From NCBI GenBank assembly GCA_963662175.1, contig OY759217.1:53358108-53422107 (forward strand): 64,000 nucleotides of DNA, given 5' to 3'. The translations under genes were made by a program, and so were the position numbers. How positions within the stretch are numbered: the first letter of the stretch is position 1; each line of letters opens with the position of its first letter. The DNA comes from Aradus depressus (taxonomy: Eukaryota; Arthropoda; Insecta; Hemiptera; Aradidae). A model generated the notes under the pieces. It was given only the letters and a program-made list of their open reading frames with translations, had not been told where the DNA came from and searched no databases. Positions 1 to 12,858 of the stretch are shown in pieces.

Positions 1-356
1 TAGACATTGTCCCATTTCTAACCAGAACCGGCTTTAAACGGAACTGCGTCATCATGAGTGGTACATCCCATCCGTAATAGTGTGGAGTCTAATGGAACAT
101 TCATATCAGGCTCAACACATTGTTTCAACTCACCTAACAAGCACTTCTCTGTTCTTCCCCCTCTCAGTCAGACTCCTAAACATACTCCCTGCTTACTCTT
201 CCTTTAATTTAGAAACTCTACTTCTGAATTAGTGTATATTGTATTCTAAATATTAATTGGTTATAGTTTTTAGCGTTATGAACTGACGCGGCAATCTGCA
301 AATTTCCAAATGCAAAAAGCCTCGTTTATAAAAAGTAAAACCTGATGTATGTATAC
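1..356. other. mib1 intron, no feature seen
   Basis: This lies between the RING 2 exon and the missing last exon on the minus strand. No exon-like reading or repeat was recognised. Confidence 0.5.
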
Positions 357-522
357 CATTAGCTCCACAACAGAAGGTGAATGGGAGCTGCTTGGTGATG
401 ACCACCCGGCACTGAAGACACTTGCGGATGAGAGGAGCACAAAACTCACAGGCGACCATGTGGCCGCAGGGGCGAAACAGGACGCTGGCCTTCTTGTAGG
501 AGCACACCATGCACTCGTCAAT
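357..522 (-). CDS. mib1: mib1 exon: RING finger 2
   Basis: The acceptor is CTGTTTGTCAG and the probable donor AATG/GTATAC. The exon is 166 nt, starts in phase 0 and leaves one base. It encodes [35 protein letters not shown] and [18 protein letters not shown], matching the second Mib1 RING plus the short hydrophobic FxxCCG segment that follows it in the family. The third RING is not between base 1 and 356, so the last exon lies outside the window. The donor is less certain than the acceptor. Confidence 0.9.
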
Positions 523-3500
523 CTGACAAACAGAAGGAGCAACCAATTAAAATTTAACATGAATAGGTCGGCAAAAAACCATTATCTGTATACATTTTTT
601 TTTTATTGATTAAATACAATTGGTAAATAAAATCGACAAGGCAAACAAAAAACACAATAATACTTCAACACAATATTAGAATAATAATAATAAAATGCAT
701 AAAAGAAGAAGAAAAAAAAATATATATATAATAAATGAAATGTATAATTGTACATAATAATATAAATTAATTATGTACAATATTATAGTAATAAAACAAT
801 TTACAGAAAAAGGAGAGAGGAAAAAAGGAGAGAGGAAAAAAGGAGAGAGGAAAAAAGGAGAGAGGAAAAAAGGAGAGAGGAAAAAAGGAGAGAGGAAAAA
901 AATAATAATAAAAGAAAAAATAATACGAATAAAGAAATAAATAATCAACCGAAATAAAATAAATTAGTTGAAAGAAAATAACATTAAAGTAGAGAAAACA
1001 TGCAGCCTAACACTGAGCAATGAAGCCTGCTCCAACTTAATGGGGACTGGAGGCCTGAAGAGCTAACTGATTGTGAAAACATGAGGGAAGAAACTGGCCA
1101 GCCTGTGGAGGAACAGGTTGAATCTGTATAAATAAAACTGTAAGTATGTCTATTTGTCTGTCCCAGCATCACGCAAAAACGGCCAAATGAATATTCACAA
1201 AATTTGCAGGGCATTTCAAGAATGGTCCAACTTAAAAGAGAGCCTATATGGCAAGCCTAAGTGGACACACAGTGGTGTCCTTTAGTCCGATCCTGTACAA
1301 GTGGGCCTGCAGGCTACATGGCCCGACAGCTGGCTGACCTGGAGGGTGGCTCCTGTCGTCTCCCTCAGCAGTCTGTTTCGCTCATCATCAGTTACCCATT
1401 GTTTATCAAGAGGACCACCCCCGTTTTTGCTCTGTTGACTCTTGAATTGTGGCTACGTTTACGTTGAGAGATAATCAAAGAATTAGTTTCTAACATACAA
1501 GCTTAGTGCTAAAATCTCTAAAGACGACTGATTGGGATTTGCGCAGATCCTTAGCTCCCAGCTCGACATCTATCTCTGCATGGAAGTCTGTAAATATTTT
1601 TCCCAGTCACTCTACCTTCAAACGGACATTCGCAAAAGATAGCTGCCTCTCCACTTGCCTTCTCCCTGCCTGCTAAGTCGACGGTATAGATACCCATCCA
1701 ATCTTCTTCGGAGAATTTAGTCTCCACTTTTGATGATAAGGCATCTCAGGATTTCCGTCACACTTATCTTCAAATCGCTTGCCCATCTTCATTGTTTCCC
1801 GTCCTTCCATTCTAAGCTGTCTTGGAGAGGAAGGAAGTGTGGGAGAAGAGATAATCAAAGAATTTATTTTAAAGCTGCTTACTTAATAAAAAATAATAAA
1901 AATGAGAGGAGGCCGGCGCGAAGTTGGATGAAACGGCAAAAATTGGCATCTGACTCAAAAAAAAAAATGTTGGGGCCAAATTATTGCATATACTTGCAAA
2001 AAATCATCCTCCAGGTAAATAATAATTGTCGAATATACAGCGTAACACATCATTTTAGGGAAAGTCTAGTCATCTTAGGTAAAGTCGGATTAAACTGAAA
2101 TTAATTAACAATTATCTTAATTGGCTGGATTCCCCCCCCCCCCCCCCCCCCTTCCCCCGGTATCAAGGAATCTAATGAAGTTATATACCTGAAACTTCGC
2201 GCAAAGTTAACGGGTGATGTGTAGACCCAATCAAAAATCGATGGGGCAAGAATAATGTAAACAGAAAATATTATGTAAAACCTCTAAGAAAAAATCGTCA
2301 AATGCTGTAACTTTGAATACCCTTAGCAGTTAGGCTATCTGACAGACGCTAAAATCGCGAACCTGAAATTATACAAAAATCCTGTCAAATAAGATTACAT
2401 CTGAGCCCGAACGATGGTGTCATGCCGAAATCGCTGGAGTATGTATTCATTTGTTTGCGCAAGACAATATTTTTAAAAAAGTTTGTTTTATTTATTCATA
2501 TCCCAGCTTTATGTGAAATGTCGTGTTATGCTATCTGACACCGACATAAAGATACTTAACGTCCTTTAGTCGCAGCTGATTTATCCTCATAACTTAAAGT
2601 TTACTTTTTTGTCATTTTTCCCAATTCCATTTTCTTTATTTACGTTCTAAAAAAAGTTCTTATTTTTCCCTAAATTTGCATTTATGTCATGTTTCTAAAA
2701 ACAATAAAAAAAATAATAAAAATTTTTGGGAAAGCTCATATTTTATAGTAAAATAATGTTTAATACCAGAATAAAACAGAAATTACGCAAAATTCTAAAA
2801 ACAAAGTGAGGGCCTTTTCGTTCGTTTGATCAAACTGGGTACTAACCCCTTTCATCTTGTGATGTGAGCCCCTGTGCGTAAAGGACGAATTTTCTTTTGA
2901 AAATGACTACAGTAAGCTATATAAACACATAGTTGGAAGAGACCAGACACTCCAATCCCGGACCTTTACCACTCCAGAGACCCCGGCGGCGCTCCATCCG
3001 TTCACATCTATCAATGTTAGCCTACCTTAATGTTAGAGAGGACCGGCTCTCTACAGAGGAGACATCGCTTCACGCGTACTGCGCAGGCCGAACAGCAGGC
3101 CACGTGACCACATGGTTGGAAGAGGACTTCCCGCTTGTGTTCAGAGCATACCAGACATTCCTCTAGGCAGACGTCCGTTTCTCCTTCTCGAGGCTCCAGT
3201 TGATCACTGGAACACAAAAAAAAAATGATTATACTATGAACAAAATTTAATAATGAAGAACATAACATGTAATTTGTTTGAGATCTTTATCGATTCTCTT
3301 TCATCTGATACCCTAGTCGATTGCATCAACTATTTTTATATGCGCTAACATTACTTAAACATTTGAAAACAAAATGATAAAAACGGACGGATCCAATATT
3401 TTTTATTATTATTATTACTTTTTTTTTATATCAATAGCAGGTATCATAAAGGAACGGTTTTGTGTGCTATCAGTGATTGAAGAAAGGTGCAGCGTCTAGA

Positions 3501-6500
3501 GTGACTTACATCTCTAGAGTGACTTACATCTCTAGAGTGACTTACATCTCTAGAGTGACTTACATCTCTAGAGTGACTTACATCTCTAGAGTGACTTACA
3601 TCTCTTTGTCCTTATGAGCCTTGGTGAGTGCCTTGAAGAGGTTAGGATCCGGACACAGGTCGAGCGGTGTCTGTCCCTTCTTGTTCTTGAGAGCCAAATC
3701 GGCTCCAGAGCCGGCCAGGAAGCAGGCGATGGCCGCTGAAGACTTGGCTTCCTGTACCTCGTCCTGACTCCCCATACCCATCAGCAACTGAAACACAGAG
3801 AAGACTTACAGAAACTAGTAAAGGGCCCCCCTCCCGATGTTGAGTTTTCACTTTAAAAAAAATGTTGCTTCCCCAGCAATATGAAGTACAGGGAAGGTTA
3901 TGAATCAATAAATAATTCGATGAGGAGTTTTCATTGTGATATCACCTTCTCCGACCTCCATATATGAAAAAAAAATTGGTGAATCATCGGCAATGTACTT
4001 CCCCAGAAGGAATTAATCAATTAACTTTTGGCTCCCCCTCCAGAAACAGCCGACCGTTTGCGCTAATATTCAACAGTTGACTTACCTAAATCCTCATACC
4101 AAATTTTGTGTCCATAAATTCATTACACCGGCAATTACTTTTGAACTGAACCCCCTCCCTTCCCTTCGGCTGATATCGCTGATATTTGACAAGTTATGTC
4201 ATCATTGGGTTTTGAATTCAAATATGTAATTTCATGTCGATACATTCATTTTAGAGGACGCCGGTAGCTCGAAGGTAGCGTGCTTGCCTTCTGAGCTCAA
4301 GATCGCGGGTTCGAAACCCGGCCGATGCCCTTAGGTTTTTTATCAGAGAAGTGAAAAAACCTTGAGCACGCCGTCCTTCGGATGTGACGATAAGCGATGG
4401 TTCCGAGCCTGTACAATGTCAAGTTACACATTAAGGACCCCTACCATAAGTGAATAACAAATGTAGGGTAGGCAAAATGTAGAACTCCCATAGTAGAGTC
4501 GGGCTCATGACCATGGAAAGAGAGCACTGTTAGTGGGCGATATGATCTTGTGATTAAAAGAGTTATTAGAACTTTTGAGTTAAGCCTCTCCCCTTATCCT
4601 CCCTTTACCTTAGGCCGATTTGTCTGAAAATTGTTGTTGTGCAGGTGTTGTCCTTATGGAGTTGTTGGTCACACATATAAATTTTGTATCGATACATTCA
4701 TTCTATCGGCAGTTATTACACTTTTTCTGTTAAGCCTTCCTCTAACCCCCCTTACCCTTGGTTGATTTGGCTGAAAATCAATAGGTGTTGTCGTTGGAAA
4801 GTTCTGGATTCACATATAAAATTTCATGTCGGTACATCAATTCTATCAAAAGTTATCATGTTCATAGACACAATAATGTCAGTTTTCATTTACAAAGAAG
4901 TTTAATTTTCAGATTTGAAACCTGGAGGTCAAACAAGAAATTCCGGTGAAAACACCGCATCGAATTATTGACCGATTGCATATCTTACCCTATACTTCGT
5001 ATAGCTGAGGATGTAAAAAACTTCAAAAATGTTGTATTTTGATTACATACTTAACAATTTTGGCAGTCGAGGAACTGTGGAACTTATTGAAACTTCACAG
5101 TTGGAGAAATTTGATCGATTGCATTTTTTTTTGTTTTTCTCCTCTTGGCCTGATGTTCCGTGCATATTGGCCATAAAAGATTAATTAAATTAATTTTTGT
5201 TTTTATTTTTTCCCGGCCGATAAGAGCCATGAAGAACCAGAGGGACACAGTCCAGGCCTCCCGAGGACCCAGTGAGCCATCCGAAAAGGCCCGGAGACGG
5301 CACCACCGGATCACTCTATAAACTTTGCAATGACTATATATATATATTGTCATTCTTATGGTTGCGCTTGATGAATTAACATTTTTATATTAATGGTCTT
5401 TATGTAGTCGTTGAGGACTTGCATAAGATCTATCCTCTTGTGTGGAAACATGAGTAGCCGGGTGATGTCTGTGGGAAGGGAAAATCCTTGGTTCACTATT
5501 TGCATGAATTGATAACAAACTAGCCCAATTTTGATGTTTACATACGTTTCAAAGCTCCCAAACCGAAAAATGTAAAAGTGTATCATAAAAGTACAACATT
5601 AAAGAAGTTTTTCGATTAGATTTTTTTAATTCTCATTTTATAGATCAGCTGTTCAGGAGATCAGCTGTTCAGGAGATCAGCTGTTCAGGAGATCAGCTGT
5701 TCACGTTAAACAAAAATAGTGTTATAAAATTGCTCTTCAAAAAAATAATCAATAGTGCGGTTTTTACTGTGTTTGTAAAAACGTGAAACAGTGAAAAGTA
5801 TCAGGGAGAGGACCTTTTCACCAAACGGAATGAGTTGCAGCGGGGCGCGCTCTTCCTGGGCTGAAGAGAGTGCACCAGTGCCCACGGCCAGCCACAGCCA
5901 GCCAAGTAACTTCAAACAGGTACCACACCAGCCCCTGGCCACAGCATCGATGGCCGTTGACCATCCAGGCCTTAGCGGCAAGAAGAGGACCCTAGACCAG
6001 CCTGACCAGGAGACACCCGCCTCACACCTCGCCGTCACCAAGAGGTATAAATCTTACAACTCACCAGTCATAGTTTCTAACAGGTATTCCGCTCTAACCA
6101 ATTTAGACACTTCCAAGCCCCAACCGGCCGATTCAAATTCCGAAAATAGTAAAAAAATTAAAATACCTCCAATTTTTATTGTAGGTTACAATAACCTAAA
6201 AGAAATAACAGCTGACATATTAAAGGTGGCTACATCACCGTTTGAAACCAAACAATGCCTAAAAGAAAAAATTAAAATTCAAGCGACCTCGTCAGACGAT
6301 TTTAGGGCCCTGACAAAATTCTACGATACGCATAAAATTAACTATTATACTTATGTTAATCCAGAAACTAAAAATGTATCGGTGATTCTCCGAGGTGTGC
6401 CATACGCGTTCAGTGAAGAAGACGTCAAAAATGAATTGCTCCCTCACTACCCAGTTATTTCGGTCACCAGGTTGCACAATAGAGACAAAATGCCCACGCC

Positions 6501-9500
6501 ATTGTGCGCAGTCGAACTGACTAATAACGACCAGGGAAAAGCCATATTTTCACTTACGAAACTATATTACAGTCGTATCCACGTGGAGGAAAGACGCCGG
6601 TCCCTGCACGTTCCTCAATGCATGAACTGCCAAAAATTCGGGCACACCAAGAACTACTGCCGCCTTGAGTCGACCTGCGTTAAGTGTGCAGGGAATCACC
6701 ATTATAAAGTTTGTCCTTTCCAAAAAACTGACAAACCGAAGTGCGCCAACTGTGGGGGCGACCATACCGCCAACTTTGGAGGCTGTCTGAAACGACCACC
6801 GAAACGGCAACTACAGTCAATTTCCGCAGGCACCACCGCAAGCCAAACATTTCACACTAATACAAATCAACCTCCGCAACACACACACGCACATTCAGCC
6901 AACACACCCAATACACCACCATACGCACCTACCTCCCCGGAGCCCAAACCACCTACGAACTTTTGGTTTGACAAAAATCGAAGTAGGCCAACACCACCGC
7001 AACCTAATACTGCAAACAATGGAATTAGCTCTGAGGCAACGACTGACCTGACTGGACTCATCATGAACCTCATCAAACCATTCATCCCCCACATCCAAGC
7101 TTTCTTATCCAATTTATTCACTAACCTTTTTTCGATGAATCATGGCAAACCCTAATCTGGGAACTTTTCAAAATTTAACTATATTAAACTGGAATGCGGA
7201 CGGCTTAAAGATAAGGCAACCGTCATTAACCAACTTTTTATCACGATATAATGTCGACATTGCATGCATAACTGAGACCCACCTCAAACCGACAGACAAA
7301 CTCAAACTCTCTGGCTACTGTTCATATAGACTGGACCGACCGACACGTTTCGGTGGTGTTGGCATTTTCATCAAACGACACCTGAAACATTCACAGATTA
7401 ACATTCCCCCTCTCCAGAACTTGGAGGCAGTTGGAGTCACCCTCACCACACTCTCCGGCACACTCAACATCATATCAGCATACCATCGACCGAACACAAG
7501 ACTGGTACAGACTGACTTCGAACATATTTTCACAGGACTACCGACTATAATGATCGGGGACCTCAACAGCAAACACACGCTATGGGGATGCAGAAGACAG
7601 AATAACAACGGGACTAGACTACAATCCATCTCAGAAAACCTGGGGATACAAATATCGACACCTGAAGAACCGACATTCTACCCAACTCAACGAACATACC
7701 AACCCGACATACTGGACATAGGACTGATACACAACTTTAACTTGCCCCTGTTTCACGAGACACTGACCGACTTAGACTCAGACCATCTCCCAGTTATCTG
7801 CACCTTCCTAGCACGGCCACAGAAGGAGGAATATCTTCCAAGGTTGATCACGGGGAAGATCGACTGGGCCACGTTTGAAGACGGAATGAAATGTCTCGGG
7901 TTCCCCCATCATTATAGCACGACGGACGACATTGACAATGCAGTTAGGACGTTCACACAAACCATACACACCTCAGTACATGAAGCAACATACCGACATT
8001 TCACTGACAAACGACACCTATTCCACAACAAGACACCAACACATATAATGGATATGATCCGTACAAAGAACACACTACGACAACACTGGCAAAGAACAAG
8101 AGATCCCCTTGAGAAAAGAGAACTGAATCGCCTGACCCGACGCATACGATGGGAACTTGACAACGACAGAATCACGAACTATCGGAAATACTTGACTGAC
8201 ATGACACCGGGCGACAACAACTTATGGAAAGAGACACGACGACTTCTAGACCAAAGGACACCCCTACCCATCTTAACTGACGGACAAATGACTGCCACAA
8301 CTGACAAAGAGAAAACCGAATTACTGGCGACCCATTTGGAAAATAAATTCACAACGACAAACGCTGACGATCATGAAACACTCATCACAGTTCAATCATA
8401 CCTCTCCAACACACTTCACACAGTCGAAGCATCCATACAGCATACCACACCATCAGAAATACACGCCCACATTACACGACTACACACCAAGAAGGCCCCC
8501 GGTGAAGACATCATCCCCAACCTGGTGCTGAAGAAGCTTCCTCCGAAGAGCATAGCCTACCTGGCAAGTGTGTTCAACGCCTGTCTTCGCCACGGCTACT
8601 TTCCTGCAGACTGGAAAAACGCCGTTGTTTTAACATTTCACAAGCCAGGAAAGGCAAAAAACGACCCAGGCAGCTATAGACCAATAAGCCTTTTAAATAG
8701 CCTCTCAAAGCTTCTTGAGAAAATAATTCACAAGAGGCTCCTCCGTCATCTGGAGACTGCAGGGACCATCCCTGCCCATCAGTTTGGGTTTAAATCAAAC
8801 CACTCAGCAGTCCATCAGCTACAGAGAGTTGCTGAGACCATTGTGGGGGGCTTTGAGCGGAAGCAGCACACAATAGCAGCCTTCTTGGACGTCGCAGCTG
8901 CCTTCGACACCGTCTGGCACGAGGGCTTGCTCTTCAAATTAAAACAGACCTGGCCTCCGCAATACATCCAGAACATCATTAGCTCTTTTCTTCGTGACAG
9001 AACATTCCAAATAAGGGTGAACAACACACTGAGCTCCAGAAAGAAGATATCAGCGGGAGTCCCACAAGGTGCGATCCTCAGTCCACTCTTGTTTGATCTG
9101 TTCTGTCACGACATGCCAGAACCAGTCTCTGCAACCCTGGCGACTTACGCTGACGACACGTTGATCCTCAGCCAAAACATAGCTCTGGAAGCGGCCATCG
9201 ACTCCCTACAAATCCAGGTGGATGAGATCGGCCAGTGGTTTGGAAAATGGAAGCTTAAGTTGAACGGTGGGAAGACGGAGGCGAAGGTGTTCGCTTTACG
9301 CCGCTTCTCGATAGAACACCTCAGAAGGCTGCAAATCGACCAACTCCCAATTCCATGGAATCCTAAAGACCAGGGTGTGCGCTATCTTGGAGTGCATCTT
9401 GACACAAGACTAACATGGCGCCTACATATCAACATAAAACTCCAACAAGCACACACACGACTCAGGCTCATCTACCCACTCATAAACAGGAATACACCAC

Positions 9501-12500
9501 TCAGACACACATGCACATCCTTACTTTACAAAACACTAATACTTCTACTCTTAACCTACGCTTGCCCCGTATGGTTCTGCACTAGCCACACTAACATAAA
9601 ACGATTACAAACATTCCAAAACAAAGTCCTCCGGATAGCGGTGAACGCACCCTGGTTTATCAGGAACACCCAAATCCATCGGGAACTGGGAGTTGCTCCT
9701 TTTGCAGCCCACATTGAGAAACTCACCCGAAGCTTCCATCAAGGTCTGCCAGCCTGCTCTGGTGCGGTTCACTACAGTCTCGGCTAGCCTGTAGCTCGCA
9801 GGCTGCAACCAAGACTGTACCAAGACTTTTTGTTTTAATTATAATTTTCATGTTTTGTTGTTCATGTTCATTTTGTGTAAAGTACATATTTAGTACTGGT
9901 CCAAATAAAATGTTTCTCTTCTTCTTCTCTCTTCTCTCATTTTATAAAATGCCTATTCTGTCACTTTGACCATACACATATGATAGTTATATGACACATG
10001 CCCGGGCTATAACTACAAGGCATATCTCCTAAGGCACATCGCGCTCTTTCGTCGCTCTGGTGGACATAAGTCCGACTCTACTATAGAGTCCTAAATTTTG
10101 CCTACCCTAAATTTTTATTAACCTAGAAAATGGGTTTTTAACGAGTACCTCACATCTTGAGACCATCGCTTAACGTCCCATCCGAAGGACAACGTGCTCA
10201 AGGTTTTTTTTTTTTTACTTCCCAGATAAAAAAATCTAAGGGCCTCTGCCGGCTTTCGATCCCGCGTTTTTGAGCTCAGTAAGCAAGCATGCATACCACT
10301 GAACTACCGGCCCCTTCAAAAATATGTCCCTCACAATACCAATGACAAAAAACCGAAAAAATATCCATTTCCTTTTATTCATAAAATATTAATAGCACAA
10401 ACAATTCACTATGAGCCCGAGAGGTCGGAGAGCGGACACAATTTACTATGAGCCCGAGAGGTCGGAGAGCGGACACAATTTACTATGAGCCCGAGAGGTC
10501 GGAGAGCGGACACAATTCACTATGAGCCCGAGAGGTCGGAGAGCGGACACAATTCACTATGAGCCCGAGAGGTCGGAGAGCGGACACAATTTACTATGAG
10601 CCCGAGAGGTCGGAGAGCGGACACAATTTACTATGAGCCCGAGAGGTCGGAGAGCGGACACAATTTACTATGAGCCCGAGAGGTCGGAGAGCGGACACAA
10701 TTTACTATGAGCCCGAGAGGTCGGAGAGCGGACACAATTTACTATGAGCCCAAGAGGTCGGAGAGCGGACACAATTTACTATGAGCCCGAGAGGTTGGAG
10801 AGCGGACACAATTTACTATGAGCCCGAGAGGTCGGAGAGCGGACACAATTTACTATGAGCCCGAGAGGTCGGAGAGCGGACACAATTTACTATGAGCCCG
10901 AGAGGTCGGAGAGCGGACACAATTTACTATGAGCCCGAGAGGTCGGAGAGCGGACACAATTTACTATGAGCCCGAGAGGTCGGAGAGCGGACACAATTTA
11001 CTATGAGCCCGAGAGGTCGGAGAGCGGACACAATTCACTATGAGCCCGAGAGGTCGGAGAGCGGACACAATTCACTATGAGCCCGAGAGGTCGGAGAGCG
11101 GACACAATTTACTATGAGCCCGAGAGGTCGGAGAGCGGACACAATTCACTATGAGCCCGAGAGGTCGGAGAGCGGACACAATTCACTATGAGCCCGAGAG
11201 GTCGGAGAGCGGACACAATTCACTATGAGCCCGAGACGTCGGAGAGCGGACACAATTCACTATGAGCCCGAGACGTCGGAGAGCGGACACAATTTACTAT
11301 GAGCCCGAGAGGTCGGAGAGCGGACACAATTCACTATGAGCCCGAGAGGTCGGAGAGCGGACACAATTTACTATGAGCCCGAGAGGTCGGAGAGCGGACA
11401 CAATTTACTATGAGCCCGAGAGGTCGGAGAGCGGACACAATTTACTATGAGCCCGAGAGGTCGGAGAGCGGACACAATTTACTATGAGCCCGAGAGGTCG
11501 GAGAGCGGACACAATTTACTATGAGCCCGAGAGGTCGGAGAGCGGACACAATTTACTATGAGCCCGAGAGGTCGGAGAGCGGACACAATTTACTATGAGC
11601 CCAAGAGGTCGGAGAGCGGACACAATTTACTATGAGCCCGAGAGGTTGGAGAGCGGACACAATTTACTATGAGCCCGAGAGGTCGGAGAGCGGACACAAT
11701 TTACTATGAGCCCGAGAGGTCGGAGAGCGGACACAATTTACTATGAGCCCGAGAGGTCGGAGAGCGGACACAATTTACTATGAGCCCGAGAGGTCGGAGA
11801 GCGGACACAATTTCAAAGAAGATAATTTTGTGTGACCTGAAAGAGTTAAAATAAAAAAGGTCCCCTTCTCGAAAAAAAAATGTAATTAAAAGGGAAGCTT
11901 TAATTAGTGCTAACTCAGTCGACAATAATGAGACGAACTTTAAATATGTCATACAAGGTGGGTTTTTTATTTTTTGAAACTCTTATTTTACAAAGATTAA
12001 TTTCACAATTGTATATTTTGAAAAAACCCTGTTGAATGTTTCATTATGAATGTACGGTTTGTTTCAGTTCAATTATGCACTATTATGACAGTTGAGTAGG
12101 TTTCAAGTGACAGGCAAGTCACTTGAAGAGAACAGGTAATGTTAGATGAATAATTAAATATCACAACAATATTGTAAAATTGTAAAGCCAAGTTTAAGAA
12201 ATGTTTAAATAATTAAGTACCTATCTCAACAAAAACGACACTATTGTAAAATTGTAAAGCCAAGTTTAAGAAATGTTTAAATAATTAAGTACCTATCCCA
12301 ACAAAAACTACACTATTGTAAAATATCGTGTAGATACATTCATTCTATTGGGAGTTATCGTGTTCACAGATATACACACACATTTTTTTTTCATATTAGG
12401 AATCTGGATGTCGAAAAATATGAAATTCCGTTTAAAATTCCAGATAGAATTTTTGATCGATTACATAACTTCCTCTATACATCGAGATATCTGGGAAAGT

Positions 12501-12818
12501 AAAAAAATATATAAAAAATGTCTGAAAACTACTTGTAACGAACGTGAGAATTAAATATGATAGGAGATCCACTCTCGAGCACAACTCCGCCGAGAGCCTT
12601 AACATTAAGTTGTAAGGCTAATATCGTTAGACATCGTAAATCCACATTATTTTTATTATAGAGTTATTATAGTTATTATATTTTTGAATGCTGGAGATAT
12701 ACCAGCCGCTATTATATACGCTACTTATTTATGCAGTATTAATTAAAGGTGACATAAACCATAAACATAGGAGGCTCCTCTGTCTACTCTGTAATGTCAC
12801 CAACTAGTGAAATCGCAG

Positions 12819-12858
<40 letters not shown>

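Larger units (their letters stand above)
5643..9934 (+). mobile_element. full-length Jockey-clade non-LTR retrotransposon (LINE)
   Basis: The element is flanked by a perfect 12-bp target duplication, TCTCATTTTATA, at 5631-5642 and 9935-9946. It has a 5' UTR starting with four 16-bp repeats, two intact overlapping ORFs (gag-like, then endonuclease plus reverse transcriptase), an AATAAA at 9904 and a pyrimidine-rich TCTTCTTC tail instead of poly-A. The perfect target duplication and open ORFs point to a recent insertion into the large mib1 intron. It lies antisense to mib1. Confidence 0.93.

Noticed and set aside
676..948. 90-codon hydrophobic ORF
   Set aside because: Low-complexity translation of a 15-bp purine repeat and flanking A/T runs.
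4260..4325. Functional tRNA gene
   Set aside because: A and B boxes are present, but the cloverleaf cannot be closed and the same head precedes a SINE body in all copies.
4992..5012. loxP-like ACTTCGTATAGC
   Set aside because: It is part of the conserved right end of R1 and recurs in many copies. There is no 8-bp spacer with a second arm, so the likeness to a recombinase site is chance.
10401..11812. CRISPR array
   Set aside because: The units are contiguous 37-bp repeats with no variable spacers, in an arthropod intron.
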